Assembly (NCBI RefSeq): GCF_900100185.1
Contig: NZ_FNEN01000006.1
Location: 27,424-80,624 of the forward strand
Length of the DNA: 53,201 nt
Reading direction: 5' to 3'
Source: Natribacillus halophilus
Lineage (GTDB): Bacteria; Bacillota; Bacilli; Bacillales; Marinococcaceae
Position 1 is the first letter of the stretch; each line of letters begins with the position of its first letter. Below are positions 32,436 through 41,562 of this stretch, piece after piece. The notes beneath the pieces are model-generated. The model had not been told where the DNA came from and made no database searches. It was given only the letters and a program-made list of their open reading frames with translations. A program made the position numbers and the translations under genes.

Positions 32436-33539
32436 TCAAGAGTAATAGATACGCTCGAGTTTCGGATTTACGCGGAGTTCCCGTCCCTGCTTCGCTTCAT
32501 GGTAGCCATTCAGCAATACATTATCCCCGGTAAAACTCATCGTTTTTGCCAACAGGCTACTTCCGACCCCATACGAGTCGACCGGCACATTGGCTTCTTC
32601 ATAAGCCTGGATTCTTTCAGCTGTAAAGCCTCCGCTTACGGTAATTTTGACGTCATGAAAATTTTCCGCGTCCAATGCGTCCCGTAAAGCGATAATTAAA
32701 GGGGCATTTACACCGGTGGGATCAAAATCTCCCATTTTATCCGGATTTCTAAAAAAATACTGATCCACCATGCTTCCGGAGGTATCCACCCGCACAGAAT
32801 CAAGCGTGCCTCTGAATTCACGGGCAACGCGCAATGAATCGGTAATCACATCGTTGTTATAATCCACTAGTGCCATTAAACGATCATTGGGATACATGTC
32901 CCTATAAGCGTGGCTCGCGGCCACGAGATCCCCGTGAAACATTTGGATAAGAGCGTGCGGCATCGTGCCTACGCCTTCTTTTCCCCACCATTCATTCATC
33001 GCATGGGTCGTTTGCGCCTGCGAACCCCCTATGTAGGCCGCATATCCGTCTCCGGCCTGCTGGGTAAAGTGGTCATCGCGATCCCCCATGAAAATAACCG
33101 GTTTTTGTTTCCCTGAGCTTCGGGCTGCCTTAACCACTCCGTATACATTCGTGGCAACAGACGTTCGACGGGCAAAGATGCCATCGATCACACCTTCCAA
33201 ATACCCGAAGTGTTGATAGGGACCGGTAATAGTCAATACCGTTTCATAGGGTTCAATTTTATCCCCGTCCTCCAGGGAATGAATCTCCAGCTCTTCGGGA
33301 TGATCGGCAAACGTCTGCACGAGGGAGATGACCTCGTCCGTGCCGCACAAAACCCCGTGCTTTTTTTGAAAAAATTGCATCGTTACGATGTCATTGGGCT
33401 TATGCTTCTTGATAATTTCTTTCGTTTTTAAAAAATAAACGGAGGAAAACCAACCTTCACCCACACGTTTATCAAACTTAAACGTTTTGTTTGTCAGCCG
33501 TTTGATCTTCCCCTGTAATTTTAAATCGATCTCTTTCAT
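32436..33539 (-). CDS. Nicotinate phosphoribosyltransferase
   Basis: A 367-residue enzyme of the NAPRTase family, which makes nicotinate mononucleotide from nicotinate and PRPP in NAD salvage. Typical stretches are 'VMFMGDRDDHFTQQ'-like 'IFMGDRDDHF', 'GSQAQTTHAMNEWWG', 'PHALIQMFHGD', 'VRVDTSGSM' and 'KITVSGGFTAERI'. This is the compact Firmicute form. It has no counterpart at this spot in B. subtilis. GAGGAG precedes the ATG. About 200 bases separate it from murC with nothing recognisable in them. Confidence 0.88.
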   Translation of the reverse strand: MKEIDLKLQGKIKRLTNKTFKFDKRVGEGWFSSVYFLKTKEIIKKHKPNDIVTMQFFQKKHGVLCGTDEVISLVQTFADHPEELEIHSLEDGDKIEPYETVLTITGPYQHFGYLEGVIDGIFARRTSVATNVYGVVKAARSSGKQKPVIFMGDRDDHFTQQAGDGYAAYIGGSQAQTTHAMNEWWGKEGVGTMPHALIQMFHGDLVAASHAYRDMYPNDRLMALVDYNNDVITDSLRVAREFRGTLDSVRVDTSGSMVDQYFFRNPDKMGDFDPTGVNAPLIIALRDALDAENFHDVKITVSGGFTAERIQAYEEANVPVDSYGVGSSLLAKTMSFTGDNVLLNGYHEAKQGRELRVNPKLERIYYS

Positions 33540-33552
33540 GTCCAGGCTCCTC

Positions 33553-33583
33553 GTCTAAAGTAAACTTGGCTTATCGCCAACAT
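33553..33583 (-). repeat. Dispersed 28-bp palindrome, copy 2
   Basis: GTCTAAAG-TAAACTTGGCTTATCGCCAA on the plus strand. On the minus strand it reads TTGGCGATAAGCCAA then TTTACTTTA, a terminator-like hairpin between sftA and the NAPRTase gene. Confidence 0.7.
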
Positions 33584-33639
33584 GATGTTGTTATCGTTAT
33601 CATATTAGATCGTGTGCATTTTCACAAGCAAGAGGCAGC

Positions 33640-35643
33640 TTAACCATCAAATTGTTCGGAAAGTTGCTCGTCATTAACGAGCACGTCACGTGGTTTTGTT
33701 CCGGCCGCCCCGGACACAATCCCTTTGGCTTCCAACATATCCATCAATCTCGCAGCACGATTATAGCCGATGTGAAAGTGCCGTTGAATGAGTGACGTTG
33801 AAGCATTTCCCTGTTCCACGACAAAATAAGCAACCTCTTCCAATAACTCATCTTCCTCCGAACGATAAGCATCCTTCACGATTTCATTTTTTGTGAACAA
33901 GTAGTTTGGTTCCCTTTGCTGGCGCAAGAAGGTCGATACCTCATCGATTTCCTGATCGGAAACAAATGTCCCCTGTAAACGGACGACTTTCGCTGCGCCG
34001 TTTTCGCTTAATAACATATCTCCTTTCCCGATCAATCGCTCCGCTCCTCCAGTGTCCAAAATCGTTCGGGAATCCACCATGGAAGACACGGCAAAGGCGA
34101 TGCGCGTCGGGATGTTGGCCTTGATCAAACCCGTGATGACGTCGACAGACGGCCGCTGCGTGGCCACGAGCAGATGGATGCCGCACGCTCTTGCCTTTTG
34201 TGCAATCCGGCTAATAGCGGCTTCCACATCCTGGGGGGCAACCATCATCAGATCGGCCAACTCGTCAATGACGATGACGAGATAGGACAGTTTTTCCTCT
34301 GCTTTTTTATTATATCCGCTTATATCCCGCACACCTGCTTCAGCGAAAAGTTGATAGCGCCTTTCCATTTCCGAGACAGCCCATTTCAACGTCATGGTCG
34401 CTTCTTTCGGATCGGTAACCACAGGCGCGGCGAGGTGGGGGATATCTTGATAAAAAGCCAGTTCTACGACTTTAGGATCGATAAGCAAAAGCTTTACATC
34501 CTCGGGGTCGGCCTTATACAACAGGCTGACGAGAATCGAGTTAATGCATACACTTTTCCCGGAACCGGTAGCCCCGGCAATCAGCCCGTGCGGCATGCTG
34601 CTGAGATCCATTATGATGGGGCTTCCGGTAATATCAAGACCTAAGGCAACAGCCAGGGGGCTTTTATGATTTTGAAAAGCCTCGTTTTCGAACAACTCGC
34701 GTAAAACGACAGGCTCGCGATTGTCTTTGGGGACTTCAATGCCGATGGCATTCTTGCCGGGAATCGGGGCTTCCATCCGTAAATCGGTGGCGGCCATCGC
34801 CAATTTCAAATCGTCACTCAGATTCGTCACTTTATTTACCTTAACCCCGGGAGCAGGTTGCACTTCAAAACGAATAATCGAAGGGCCTTCCGTCACTTTG
34901 GTCACCGTCGCGTTCACCTGAAATTGCTGCAAAGTTGCTTCCAGTTGATCACGTTGCGCTTGTAAAACGTTTTCATCAACATTGGTTGATTGAACCGGTG
35001 CGGTTAATAACGTAAGCGGCGGTGAGCCATAACTGCTGCCCTGTGATTGTGGCTGCGGTTCCTTTGTTCTCGGGGCCGTCTTTACATCGCGGACATCACT
35101 GGCCGGCTTTTCCGGTACCTTGGGTTGAGTTTTCGGCTTAGCTTCATGGTCGGTTTTCACCTGCCGATGCCGCTCCTCATTATTTGTCAGTGGAAATGGT
35201 ATGACTTGGTCTGTCACCGTGGGTTTTGGGGGTTCTTCCACCGTTGTCTCCTGTTTAGAACTTTGCCGCTCTGGTCGTTTCCGTTTCACCGAAGGCTGTT
35301 GGTAGCCAAAGACTGGAGAAGGGATATGACTGGCCGCAAAATTTCGGTTAGTGAAGTATTCTTTCTTTTTTTCTTTCTGATTTTCTTTCCGAGGGGTTTC
35401 GGTTTCGGCCTTATTCTTTCCTGCATCCACTTCCGAAGAGCGTGGCCGATCTTCTTCTACATCCACCGGGAAGCGAAAATTCCCCTCCTTAGGATAACGA
35501 TGTATTACCTTGGCCCCTGAAGCCGTTCTCGCAGGCGTGCGCGGGCGCCTTATATATGAATCTGCGTTCTTATTTTCATCTATTTGCTCGCCGAAAAAGT
35601 AGCGGGTGAGCTTTTTGTACATGTTCTTCCATTTTCTGGACAT
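33640..35643 (-). CDS. sftA: DNA translocase SftA (FtsK/SpoIIIE family)
   Basis: A 667-residue soluble DNA pump that clears chromosomal DNA from the closing septum. A low-complexity, charged N-terminus (about 1-230, rich in Lys, Glu, Pro and Gln) replaces the membrane domain of SpoIIIE. It is followed by the FtsK alpha/beta motor with Walker A 'GATGSGKSVC' near 356 and Walker B 'YLVIVIDELADLM', and the gamma winged-helix domain at the C-terminus ('QRHFHIGYNRAARLMDMLEA'). B. subtilis SftA is longer, mainly in the linker. Next to murC as in B. subtilis. Confidence 0.93.
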   Translation of the reverse strand: MSRKWKNMYKKLTRYFFGEQIDENKNADSYIRRPRTPARTASGAKVIHRYPKEGNFRFPVDVEEDRPRSSEVDAGKNKAETETPRKENQKEKKKEYFTNRNFAASHIPSPVFGYQQPSVKRKRPERQSSKQETTVEEPPKPTVTDQVIPFPLTNNEERHRQVKTDHEAKPKTQPKVPEKPASDVRDVKTAPRTKEPQPQSQGSSYGSPPLTLLTAPVQSTNVDENVLQAQRDQLEATLQQFQVNATVTKVTEGPSIIRFEVQPAPGVKVNKVTNLSDDLKLAMAATDLRMEAPIPGKNAIGIEVPKDNREPVVLRELFENEAFQNHKSPLAVALGLDITGSPIIMDLSSMPHGLIAGATGSGKSVCINSILVSLLYKADPEDVKLLLIDPKVVELAFYQDIPHLAAPVVTDPKEATMTLKWAVSEMERRYQLFAEAGVRDISGYNKKAEEKLSYLVIVIDELADLMMVAPQDVEAAISRIAQKARACGIHLLVATQRPSVDVITGLIKANIPTRIAFAVSSMVDSRTILDTGGAERLIGKGDMLLSENGAAKVVRLQGTFVSDQEIDEVSTFLRQQREPNYLFTKNEIVKDAYRSEEDELLEEVAYFVVEQGNASTSLIQRHFHIGYNRAARLMDMLEAKGIVSGAAGTKPRDVLVNDEQLSEQFDG

Positions 35644-35706
35644 CAGCGATCACCTATTCCAACATTTTGAACCGCGTCTCTTACATTGTACAGTATGAGA
35701 CACAGA

Positions 35707-35736
35707 AAACCATAGGGATCTTTTTCCCTATGGTTT
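35707..35736. terminator. Hairpin between ytpQ and sftA
   Basis: AAACCATAGGG and CCCTATGGTTT, an 11-bp perfect stem with an 8-base loop. The downstream T content is modest on the minus strand. Confidence 0.7.
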
Positions 35737-35739
35737 GGT

Positions 35740-36540
35740 TCACTGATCTTTTTTCGGTTTTTTACGAGCGAGGATAAAAATCGGATCAAGTTTTCCGTCA
35801 TCATAGATAAACGGAAGGGCCGTGATCGGCATCCGACCATCTCCGAAAAACTTGAACGTCATCTGCGCCAGAACATCATATCCTTCATCATTTTGAATGT
35901 CGGCGAGAATCAGAACGTCCTGGTGGGGGACAGCAAGGGCAAGTTCGCCTTCTACACTGGCGGCCATTTCTTTTACCCAGGCTTCATGTAAAATTCGGCT
36001 CGCGTCATAGCCATCATTCGTATTAACGAAGTAAAATCGGTTCCCCGCGACGTCGTCTGCTTTAAGTGGCGTTGCCAAGGAACGAACATTAAAGCGGGCC
36101 GCTTCCTTCATTTTTTGCTCACTTATGCCTTCATCCTCAAGCATCTGCTGATCGATGAGCGCATATGTCTTCCCTTGGTCAAGCGCATAATAAATCCGTG
36201 TTTCGGCCGTATGCTCGTCATATATTAATGTCCGGCCATCCTCCGTCTCGGTTGGAAAAGAGGTGGAACGGACGACCGGATAAATCATCTGTTCGCGACC
36301 GGAGAGGGATTTTTGCTTTTTCATGGCGTCGAACGTTTCCTGAATATAGGCGAGCGTTTCCGTAAATCCGTCCTCCCCTTTATTCTCATATTTCGATTCC
36401 AGGCGCGGGAGATCAAGGGTCAGTCCTTTGCCGATCTCCCCATGCTCAATTCGGATTTGTTCCTGTTCCTCATCATAATCAACCTTATGGTCCGAGAACG
36501 CTTGCCTCACCCGTTCCAATACTTTTGATTTTTTCGCCAT
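35740..36540 (-). CDS. ytpQ: DUF1444 protein YtpQ
   Basis: A 266-residue soluble DUF1444 protein, matching B. subtilis YtpQ, function unknown. Recognisable parts are 'MIYPVVRSTSFPTE', 'RSLATPLKADDVAGNRFYFV' and 'MTFKFFGDGRMPITALPFIY'. I use ATG 36540; a GTG one codon upstream is in frame. The ytpR and ytpP genes that flank it in B. subtilis are absent. Confidence 0.88.
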   Translation of the reverse strand: MAKKSKVLERVRQAFSDHKVDYDEEQEQIRIEHGEIGKGLTLDLPRLESKYENKGEDGFTETLAYIQETFDAMKKQKSLSGREQMIYPVVRSTSFPTETEDGRTLIYDEHTAETRIYYALDQGKTYALIDQQMLEDEGISEQKMKEAARFNVRSLATPLKADDVAGNRFYFVNTNDGYDASRILHEAWVKEMAASVEGELALAVPHQDVLILADIQNDEGYDVLAQMTFKFFGDGRMPITALPFIYDDGKLDPIFILARKKPKKDQ

Positions 36541-36552
36541 CACTCACTACTC

Positions 36553-37578
36553 CTATCCCTGCTTTATGCTCATATCTCCGTCTTTAATGCGTCCGCTTTT
36601 TCGCAGTCCGCGATCGATAACATAGGTCAGTATACCCGGGAGCACGATATGAAAAACGAGAATGAGGATAAAAACGTGCATCGTAAAGCCCATCGTCGTA
36701 AACGTCATGATCTGCCCGACGAAACCGCTCGTCCCCATACCGGCGCCTTCCGCGTTACTCGCCATTTGGAAACCGATCACCGCGATCGGCGCTAGAATCA
36801 TGCCGGCAATCGTCGGCGGCACGACGATCCACGGGTTGCGTACCATGTTGGGCACTTGCAGCATCGATGTCCCGACCCCGAGCGACACGAGGCCGCCCCA
36901 GCGATTCTCACGGAAACTGCTGATGGCAAAACCGACCATTTGCGCACTGCAACCGACTGTAGCGGCGCCGGCCGCCAAGCCGTCCAGTCCTAACATGATC
37001 GCGATCGCCGCGCTTGAAATCGGAAACGTGAGGGCCAGTCCCATCAAAGCCGAAACGAGAATGCTCATCGTGAATGGCTCTTGCTCCGTCGCCCAGTTGA
37101 TGACGCCTCCAAAAGCCTCCAACCCGCTTCCAATCGCCGGTCCGATCGTCGAGGCGAGCACAAAACCTGTAGCTATCGTAACAAAAGGTGTTAAAAGAAT
37201 GTCAAATCGCGTTTCCTTGGAGACTAATTTTCCACATTCCACGGAAATTAAAACCGCGATAAATGCACCCGCCGGGCCGCCCAACTCTTCGCCGGCAGCC
37301 CCGCTGACAACGGCAGAAAACATAACAAGCGGCGGTGCTTTAAGCGCATAAGCGACCGCCACCCCAATCGCGGGACCCAGGAGACTCATCGCAAGGGCGC
37401 CCATGTCTTCGAGGAAGCCACCGATAAAAACATGTTCCGGAATTTGCTCGCCAGCCGTTTGAATAATCAGCCCCACAATCAGTGAGGAGAATAATCCTAA
37501 CGCCATATAACTTAAAGCCGTGATGATATATGTATGCCACGATAATTCGATGCCCTTCTTTTCCTGATACGCGCGCAT
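36553..37578 (-). CDS. PTS EIIC-type membrane permease
   Basis: A 341-residue polytopic membrane protein with about nine hydrophobic spans. It resembles the small EIIC-only family (PTS_EIIC_2): 'GLIIQTAGEQIPEHVFIGGF', 'LLGPAIGVAVAYALKAPPLV', 'SAVVSGAAGEELGGPAGAFI', 'NPWIVVPPTIAGMILAPIAV'. No EIIA or EIIB gene is nearby, so whether it works as a phosphotransferase permease is open. I chose ATG 37578 because AAAGGAG lies upstream; an earlier frame start would overlap the ytoQ promoter region. It is transcribed toward ytpQ with a 12-bp gap. Confidence 0.8.
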   Translation of the reverse strand: MRAYQEKKGIELSWHTYIITALSYMALGLFSSLIVGLIIQTAGEQIPEHVFIGGFLEDMGALAMSLLGPAIGVAVAYALKAPPLVMFSAVVSGAAGEELGGPAGAFIAVLISVECGKLVSKETRFDILLTPFVTIATGFVLASTIGPAIGSGLEAFGGVINWATEQEPFTMSILVSALMGLALTFPISSAAIAIMLGLDGLAAGAATVGCSAQMVGFAISSFRENRWGGLVSLGVGTSMLQVPNMVRNPWIVVPPTIAGMILAPIAVIGFQMASNAEGAGMGTSGFVGQIMTFTTMGFTMHVFILILVFHIVLPGILTYVIDRGLRKSGRIKDGDMSIKQG

Positions 37579-37678
37579 ATGGTAACCAGGCTCCTTTGAA
37601 ACTCTTCGTTTGCTTTGTGTCAGGCAAAAATATACACTGGATGAAAGCACACTTTTACTATGATGGGGTGAATACAAA

Positions 37679-38125
37679 ATGGAACTTAATGTTTACCTAG
37701 CCGGACAAATTCATGACGACTGGAGAGAAAATGTCAAGAATAAAGCGATGGCAAAAGAACTCCCGGTCCGCTTTTTCGAACCGATGACCAATCATGATCG
37801 TTCCGATAACATCGGCGAGGAAATTCTCGGCGAACAACCGAATGCTGTCTTTAAAGACGAGGCTGCCTCCGCGTTCAATAATCTCCGGACAAATGTGCTT
37901 ATGCAAAAAGCCGACATCGTTCTCGCTTTATTTGGCGACCAGTACAAACAATGGAACGCGGCCATGGACGTAGGCGCGGCAACGGCTTTAAACAAACCAC
38001 TCATTTTAGTCCGCCCGGAATCGTTACATCACCCGGCCAAGGAAATGGCCAAGCAAGCGCAAGTCGTCGTTGAAGATCTCGATCAGGCGATCGAAGCCCT
38101 CGCTTACATCTTTCAGAAAAATTAA
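37679..38125 (+). CDS. ytoQ: YtoQ family protein
   Basis: A 148-residue protein matching YtoQ, a nucleoside-2-deoxyribosyltransferase-like fold ('LNVYLAGQIHDDWRENV', 'FFEPMTNHDRSD', 'NLRTNVLMQKADIVLALFGD', 'AAMDVGAATALNKPLILVRP'). Substrate unknown. GGGGTG precedes the ATG. It is divergent from the EIIC gene and convergent with ytoP, as in B. subtilis. Confidence 0.9.
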   Translation: MELNVYLAGQIHDDWRENVKNKAMAKELPVRFFEPMTNHDRSDNIGEEILGEQPNAVFKDEAASAFNNLRTNVLMQKADIVLALFGDQYKQWNAAMDVGAATALNKPLILVRPESLHHPAKEMAKQAQVVVEDLDQAIEALAYIFQKN

Positions 38126-38139
38126 GACAACTTATACGG

Positions 38140-38170
38140 TCAGCGGAGGGGTTCTTTTTCCCTCCGCTGA
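38140..38170. terminator. Terminator between ytoQ and ytoP
   Basis: TCAGCGGAGGG / CCCTCCGCTGA, 11-bp perfect stem with a 9-base loop containing a T run; shared by two convergent genes. Confidence 0.85.
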
Positions 38171-38177
38171 GTTCTGT

Positions 38178-39251
38178 TTAAGCTTGTCCATGGATAGCGT
38201 CCACAGTTGAGCGGTCGGCATTTCGAACGAGGGTCGTGATCAGTTCCTTGGCGGCCGCATAATCATCCACGTGAAGGATGGAAGCGCTCGTATGAATATA
38301 GCGGGCACAAACGCCGACAACCGCCGACGGCACGCCATCTCCCGAGGTATGAACCCTGCCGGCGTCCGTGCCTCCCGGAGAGATAAAATATTGATATGGA
38401 ATATCTCCGCTCTCCGCGGTATCAAGCACAAAATCGCGCATCCCGCGATGGGTGATCATCGTCCCGTCATAAATACGTAGTAACGCTCCTTTTCCAAGCT
38501 CCCCAAACTCATCTTTGCGAGTGGTTGTGTCATTTGCCGGACTCGCGTCCATGGCAAAGAAAATATCCGGTTTTATCATTTGCGCGGATGTTTGTGCCCC
38601 ACGCAGTCCTACTTCTTCCTGAACGGTGGCGCCAGAATACAGGGTATTTGGCAACGTTTCATTTTTCACTTCTTCGAGCAGTTCTATCGATAACCCGACC
38701 CCATAACGGTTGTCCCAGGCTTTGGCCATTATTTTTTTCTCATTCGCCAGCGGTGTGAAATCACACACCGGTACGATCGGTAACCCGGGATAAATACCCA
38801 ACCGCTCGGCGTCTTCGGCGTCATCAGCGCCAATATCAATGTACATTTTATCAATAGACACCGGTTTCTTGCGGTCCGCTTCTTTAAGGAGGTGCGGAGG
38901 TGTAGAACCGATGACCCCGGGAACTGGCCCGTTATCGGTAATGATCGTAACTTGCTGCGCGAGCAACACCTGGCTCCACCAACCACCCAGCGTTTGAAAT
39001 TTAACGAGGCCTTTTTTATTCACCGACGTCACCATAAAACCGACCTCATCCATATGGCCGGCCACCATAACTTTCGGATCCTGTGGGTGGCCTTTTTTTA
39101 CGCCGAAAACACTTCCCAGCTTATCCTGGATCACTTCATCGGCATGCTTGTTGAGTTCCTGTTTCACATACGCACGCACTTGATGTTCATGACCCGGTGG
39201 CCCAGGCATCTCCGTCAACGTGCGAAACATATCTTTCGTTTGCTCATCCAT
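38178..39251 (-). CDS. ytoP: M42 family aminopeptidase YtoP
   Basis: A 357-residue two-metal aminopeptidase of family M42 (deblocking aminopeptidase / tetrahedral aminopeptidase type). Metal ligands are in '[12 protein letters not shown]' and '[12 protein letters not shown]', the catalytic Glu pair in '[14 protein letters not shown]', and later ligands in '[12 protein letters not shown]' and '[11 protein letters not shown]'. GGAGGGG precedes ATG 39251; the frame extends 29 codons further without a site. Confidence 0.94.
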   Translation of the reverse strand: MDEQTKDMFRTLTEMPGPPGHEHQVRAYVKQELNKHADEVIQDKLGSVFGVKKGHPQDPKVMVAGHMDEVGFMVTSVNKKGLVKFQTLGGWWSQVLLAQQVTIITDNGPVPGVIGSTPPHLLKEADRKKPVSIDKMYIDIGADDAEDAERLGIYPGLPIVPVCDFTPLANEKKIMAKAWDNRYGVGLSIELLEEVKNETLPNTLYSGATVQEEVGLRGAQTSAQMIKPDIFFAMDASPANDTTTRKDEFGELGKGALLRIYDGTMITHRGMRDFVLDTAESGDIPYQYFISPGGTDAGRVHTSGDGVPSAVVGVCARYIHTSASILHVDDYAAAKELITTLVRNADRSTVDAIHGQA

Positions 39252-39391
39252 CGTTTCCCCTCCACCATTTTTATTGTAGCGAATATTGTCGGACATTTCT
39301 ACATTATCATTGCCTGAACGATTGGACAATTGATTCATATCCGCTATACTGGGGAGAGAATGCGTGAAAAGAAAAAAACGGAGTGATCATA

Positions 39392-39703
39392 ATGAAAATC
39401 AGAGATTTAGTGATCGGCGTGACTGTCGGCTTTGCTGCGGGATATGCGGTCAAGGAAGCATGCACAAGCAAATCCGTCTCACCTGAAAAGGCGTTAAAAG
39501 AAGTCAAATCAAACGTCCAGAACAAAATCCCGGTGAACGGCTCCTGGATCCATATGAACCCGGAACACTATGAGAAAAATGATCTCGACTATGACGTTTA
39601 TCGCGGCGGCCTCTCCAGTCATGAAGACGGCCAGACGAAGCAGCATGACTTCGTAGTAGACGCGAAAACCGGGACGATACTTGAATTGGACAAGCAACGC
39701 TAG
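39392..39703 (+). CDS. ytzB: PepSY-like small protein YtzB
   Basis: A 103-residue protein with a short hydrophobic N-terminus ('IRDLVIGVTVGFAAGYAV') and a soluble part ending 'QHDFVVDAKTGTILEL', a PepSY-type motif. It matches B. subtilis ytzB by position next to ytoP. GGAG nine bases before ATG 39392. Function unknown. Confidence 0.85.
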   Translation: MKIRDLVIGVTVGFAAGYAVKEACTSKSVSPEKALKEVKSNVQNKIPVNGSWIHMNPEHYEKNDLDYDVYRGGLSSHEDGQTKQHDFVVDAKTGTILELDKQR

Positions 39704-39711
39704 AATGAATT

Positions 39712-39737
39712 AGACGGATCCTTCAGGGGATCCGTCT
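39712..39737 (+). terminator. Terminator after ytzB
   Basis: AGACGGATCC / GGATCCGTCT with a 6-base loop, followed by TAATTTTG. Confidence 0.8.
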
Positions 39738-39775
39738 TAATTTTGCCGGATAATTTGGGGTTCGCTGATATATGT

Positions 39776-40402
39776 TCAGCTGATTGGTAAATATGCCTCC
39801 ACTCGAAAAATCCGCTGCCCGCGTTCGGCAAATTTTTGCTCGTATTCGGTCCGCACATTATCCTCAGGTTCATTCTCGTGGAGATCGAGCGTTAAATTTC
39901 TCAGGTGATACCCGTTCTGCGAAAAGTACATCACGGAATAGGTAAAAAAATCTTCATTATCCGTTTTGAAATGAATGTCACCGGTCGGCGACAAAAGTCT
40001 CTCGTACAATCGTAAAAACGTCGGGTAAGTAAGCCGACGTTTTTCATGGCGCGTTTTTGGCCAGGGATCCGTAAAGTTCAAATAAATGCGATCGACTTCC
40101 CCGTCAGCAAAATAATCGCCAAGTTCAGCAACATCGCCATGAATAAACCGTAGATTATCCTGCTGATCATTCCGTTCAACCGCGTAAGACAGGACACTTT
40201 CGATCTTTTCCACACCAATAAAAGAAACAGCAGGGTGTTTTTCGGCCATCTCCGTTAAAAACTGACCCTTCCCGGTGCCCAGTTCTACATGCAGCGATTG
40301 TTTCCCGGCCCAGCGGCCGCGCAGTTCTTTCGGTCGCGGGGGTACTATCTCCGGCCGCTCACGCAGGATTTCTATAGCTCCGGGTCGCTTTCTTAATCTC
40401 AT
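39776..40402 (-). CDS. trmB: tRNA (guanine-N7)-methyltransferase TrmB
   Basis: A 208-residue SAM-dependent enzyme that makes m7G46 in tRNA. 'HVELGTGKGQFLTEMA' is the SAM loop, 'VEKIESVLSYAV' motif II, 'IYLNFTDPWPKTRHEKRRLT' the signature of the family, and 'HFKTDNEDFF' the C-terminal motif. GGAGG lies six bases before ATG 40402. The open frame runs back through the 51-bp repeat array, which is not coding. Confidence 0.95.
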   Translation of the reverse strand: MRLRKRPGAIEILRERPEIVPPRPKELRGRWAGKQSLHVELGTGKGQFLTEMAEKHPAVSFIGVEKIESVLSYAVERNDQQDNLRFIHGDVAELGDYFADGEVDRIYLNFTDPWPKTRHEKRRLTYPTFLRLYERLLSPTGDIHFKTDNEDFFTYSVMYFSQNGYHLRNLTLDLHENEPEDNVRTEYEQKFAERGQRIFRVEAYLPIS

Positions 40403-40417
40403 TTTTTCCTCCGTAAT

Positions 40418-40600
40418 GGGGCATATCTTTTTTGGCGCCGCACACCCCATTTTGATCATTCTTTCATTTTGGGGGTCGCGGGAACGGCCAGCGCACCCCA
40501 TTTTTGTCATTTTTCCATTTTAGGGGGCGCGGGAGTCGCCAGCGCACCCCATTTTTACCATTCAGCAAATTTGGGGGTCGCGGGTCGAAAACTTAGGCCA
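40418..40600. repeat. Intergenic tandem array, about 51-bp period (locus D)
   Basis: Four units with palindromic cores beginning at 40418, 40471, 40522 and 40573. The best core (40471-40499, 29 bp) has left arm GGGGGTCGC and right arm GCGCACCCC with one unpaired base, and 22-23 bp AT-rich linkers follow (ATTTTTGTCATTTTTCC type). The fourth copy has only the left arm. It fills the gap between ytmP and trmB and reaches to 16 bases from the trmB start codon. Confidence 0.85.
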
Positions 40601-41426
40601 GGTTCTTCCCAACTAAGGCATCCAGATAGCTGAGCCATCCGTTAAGATGCTCGTCGTCTTCATGATCGCCTTCACTTAATAGCCACTCAACAGTGTGTAA
40701 CACAGCATACCAATGCATCCTTCTGAGCAGATCATTGCTCAATTCAAACGTATACGCCTCCAGCCATTCCCCCCACTCTGTCTGCGGGACATACCAATAG
40801 AGAAGAATGCTTAAATCCAAGGCCGGATCCGCCACGGAAGCTCCGTCCCAATCGACAAGAAACAGTCCCTCTTTCTCGTCCATAATCCAATTGTTATGGT
40901 TGACATCACAATGACAAACGACAAATTGCTCGGGATAAACAGTCGATTTCCACGACTCCAGGAAGGCGAGGGCTTTGAATAATATCGGGGCTTCTCGTTC
41001 CATAGGCAACGAATATGTATACAGGCGCCTTAGCAACACCTCAGGTGTTTTCACTTCCGTTTCGATGCGTTTCAACATATCCAACAGTTCAGGAGATCGA
41101 TGAATACGCCCCAGAAGTGACGCGACCTCGGGCTGCTTCATCTCCGAATGTTTCAGCTTGCGCCCGCTAATCCACTGTTGGGCCGTAATGACATCTCCAT
41201 TGGTCAGTCGTTTTGTCCAAAGGAGTTTTGGAACGATCCCTTCAGCTGAGAGCACAGCTAAAAAAGGGGAAGAATTGCATTTTAGAAACAATTTTCGCTC
41301 GCCGTCGCGGGCTGAAAAAGCCTCACCCGTTGAGCCCCCTGCTGTCTCCAATTCCCAATCGCTTCCCAAAAGCATCTCTAAGCCCTTTTTTCGTTTTGCC
41401 TTTTTGTGAATATCCAAATATTCCAT
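40593..41426 (-). CDS. ytmP: Phosphotransferase family protein YtmP
   Basis: A 277-residue aminoglycoside-phosphotransferase/choline-kinase-fold protein. The catalytic loop is 'VVCHCDVNHNNWIMD' (HxDxxxxN) and the metal-binding DWD is in 'LFLVDWDGASVAD'. B. subtilis YtmP, beside trmB, is its ortholog; substrate not established (thiamine-kinase-like). No strong ribosome site other than GGAACCTCC context is visible; the assigned ATG is the first in frame. Confidence 0.88.
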   Translation of the reverse strand: MEYLDIHKKAKRKKGLEMLLGSDWELETAGGSTGEAFSARDGERKLFLKCNSSPFLAVLSAEGIVPKLLWTKRLTNGDVITAQQWISGRKLKHSEMKQPEVASLLGRIHRSPELLDMLKRIETEVKTPEVLLRRLYTYSLPMEREAPILFKALAFLESWKSTVYPEQFVVCHCDVNHNNWIMDEKEGLFLVDWDGASVADPALDLSILLYWYVPQTEWGEWLEAYTFELSNDLLRRMHWYAVLHTVEWLLSEGDHEDDEHLNGWLSYLDALVGKNLA

Positions 41427-41462
41427 GGGCGGAGGTTCCTTTTTAATATTTGTATAGATTCG

Positions 41463-41493
41463 GTCTAAAGAAAACTTGGCTTATCGCCAAGCC
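41463..41493 (-). repeat. Dispersed 28-bp palindrome, copy 3
   Basis: GTC followed by TAAAGAAAACTTGGCTTATC and GCCAAGCC, identical over 28 bases (41466-41493) to the copy at 8878-8905 on the other strand. On the minus strand it is a hairpin followed by TTTTCTTTA between ytlQ and ytmP. Confidence 0.8.
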
Positions 41494-41562
41494 TGGCTCT
41501 GCCATCGAAAATACATCATAGCAAATGGATGAAAGAGCAGTCAACGCGATACATATGTACGC

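Noticed and set aside
40403-40510. N-terminal extension of TrmB encoded by the repeat array.
   Set aside because: The extension is just repeat units read in frame; a strong ribosome site and the family's normal N-terminus are at 40402.
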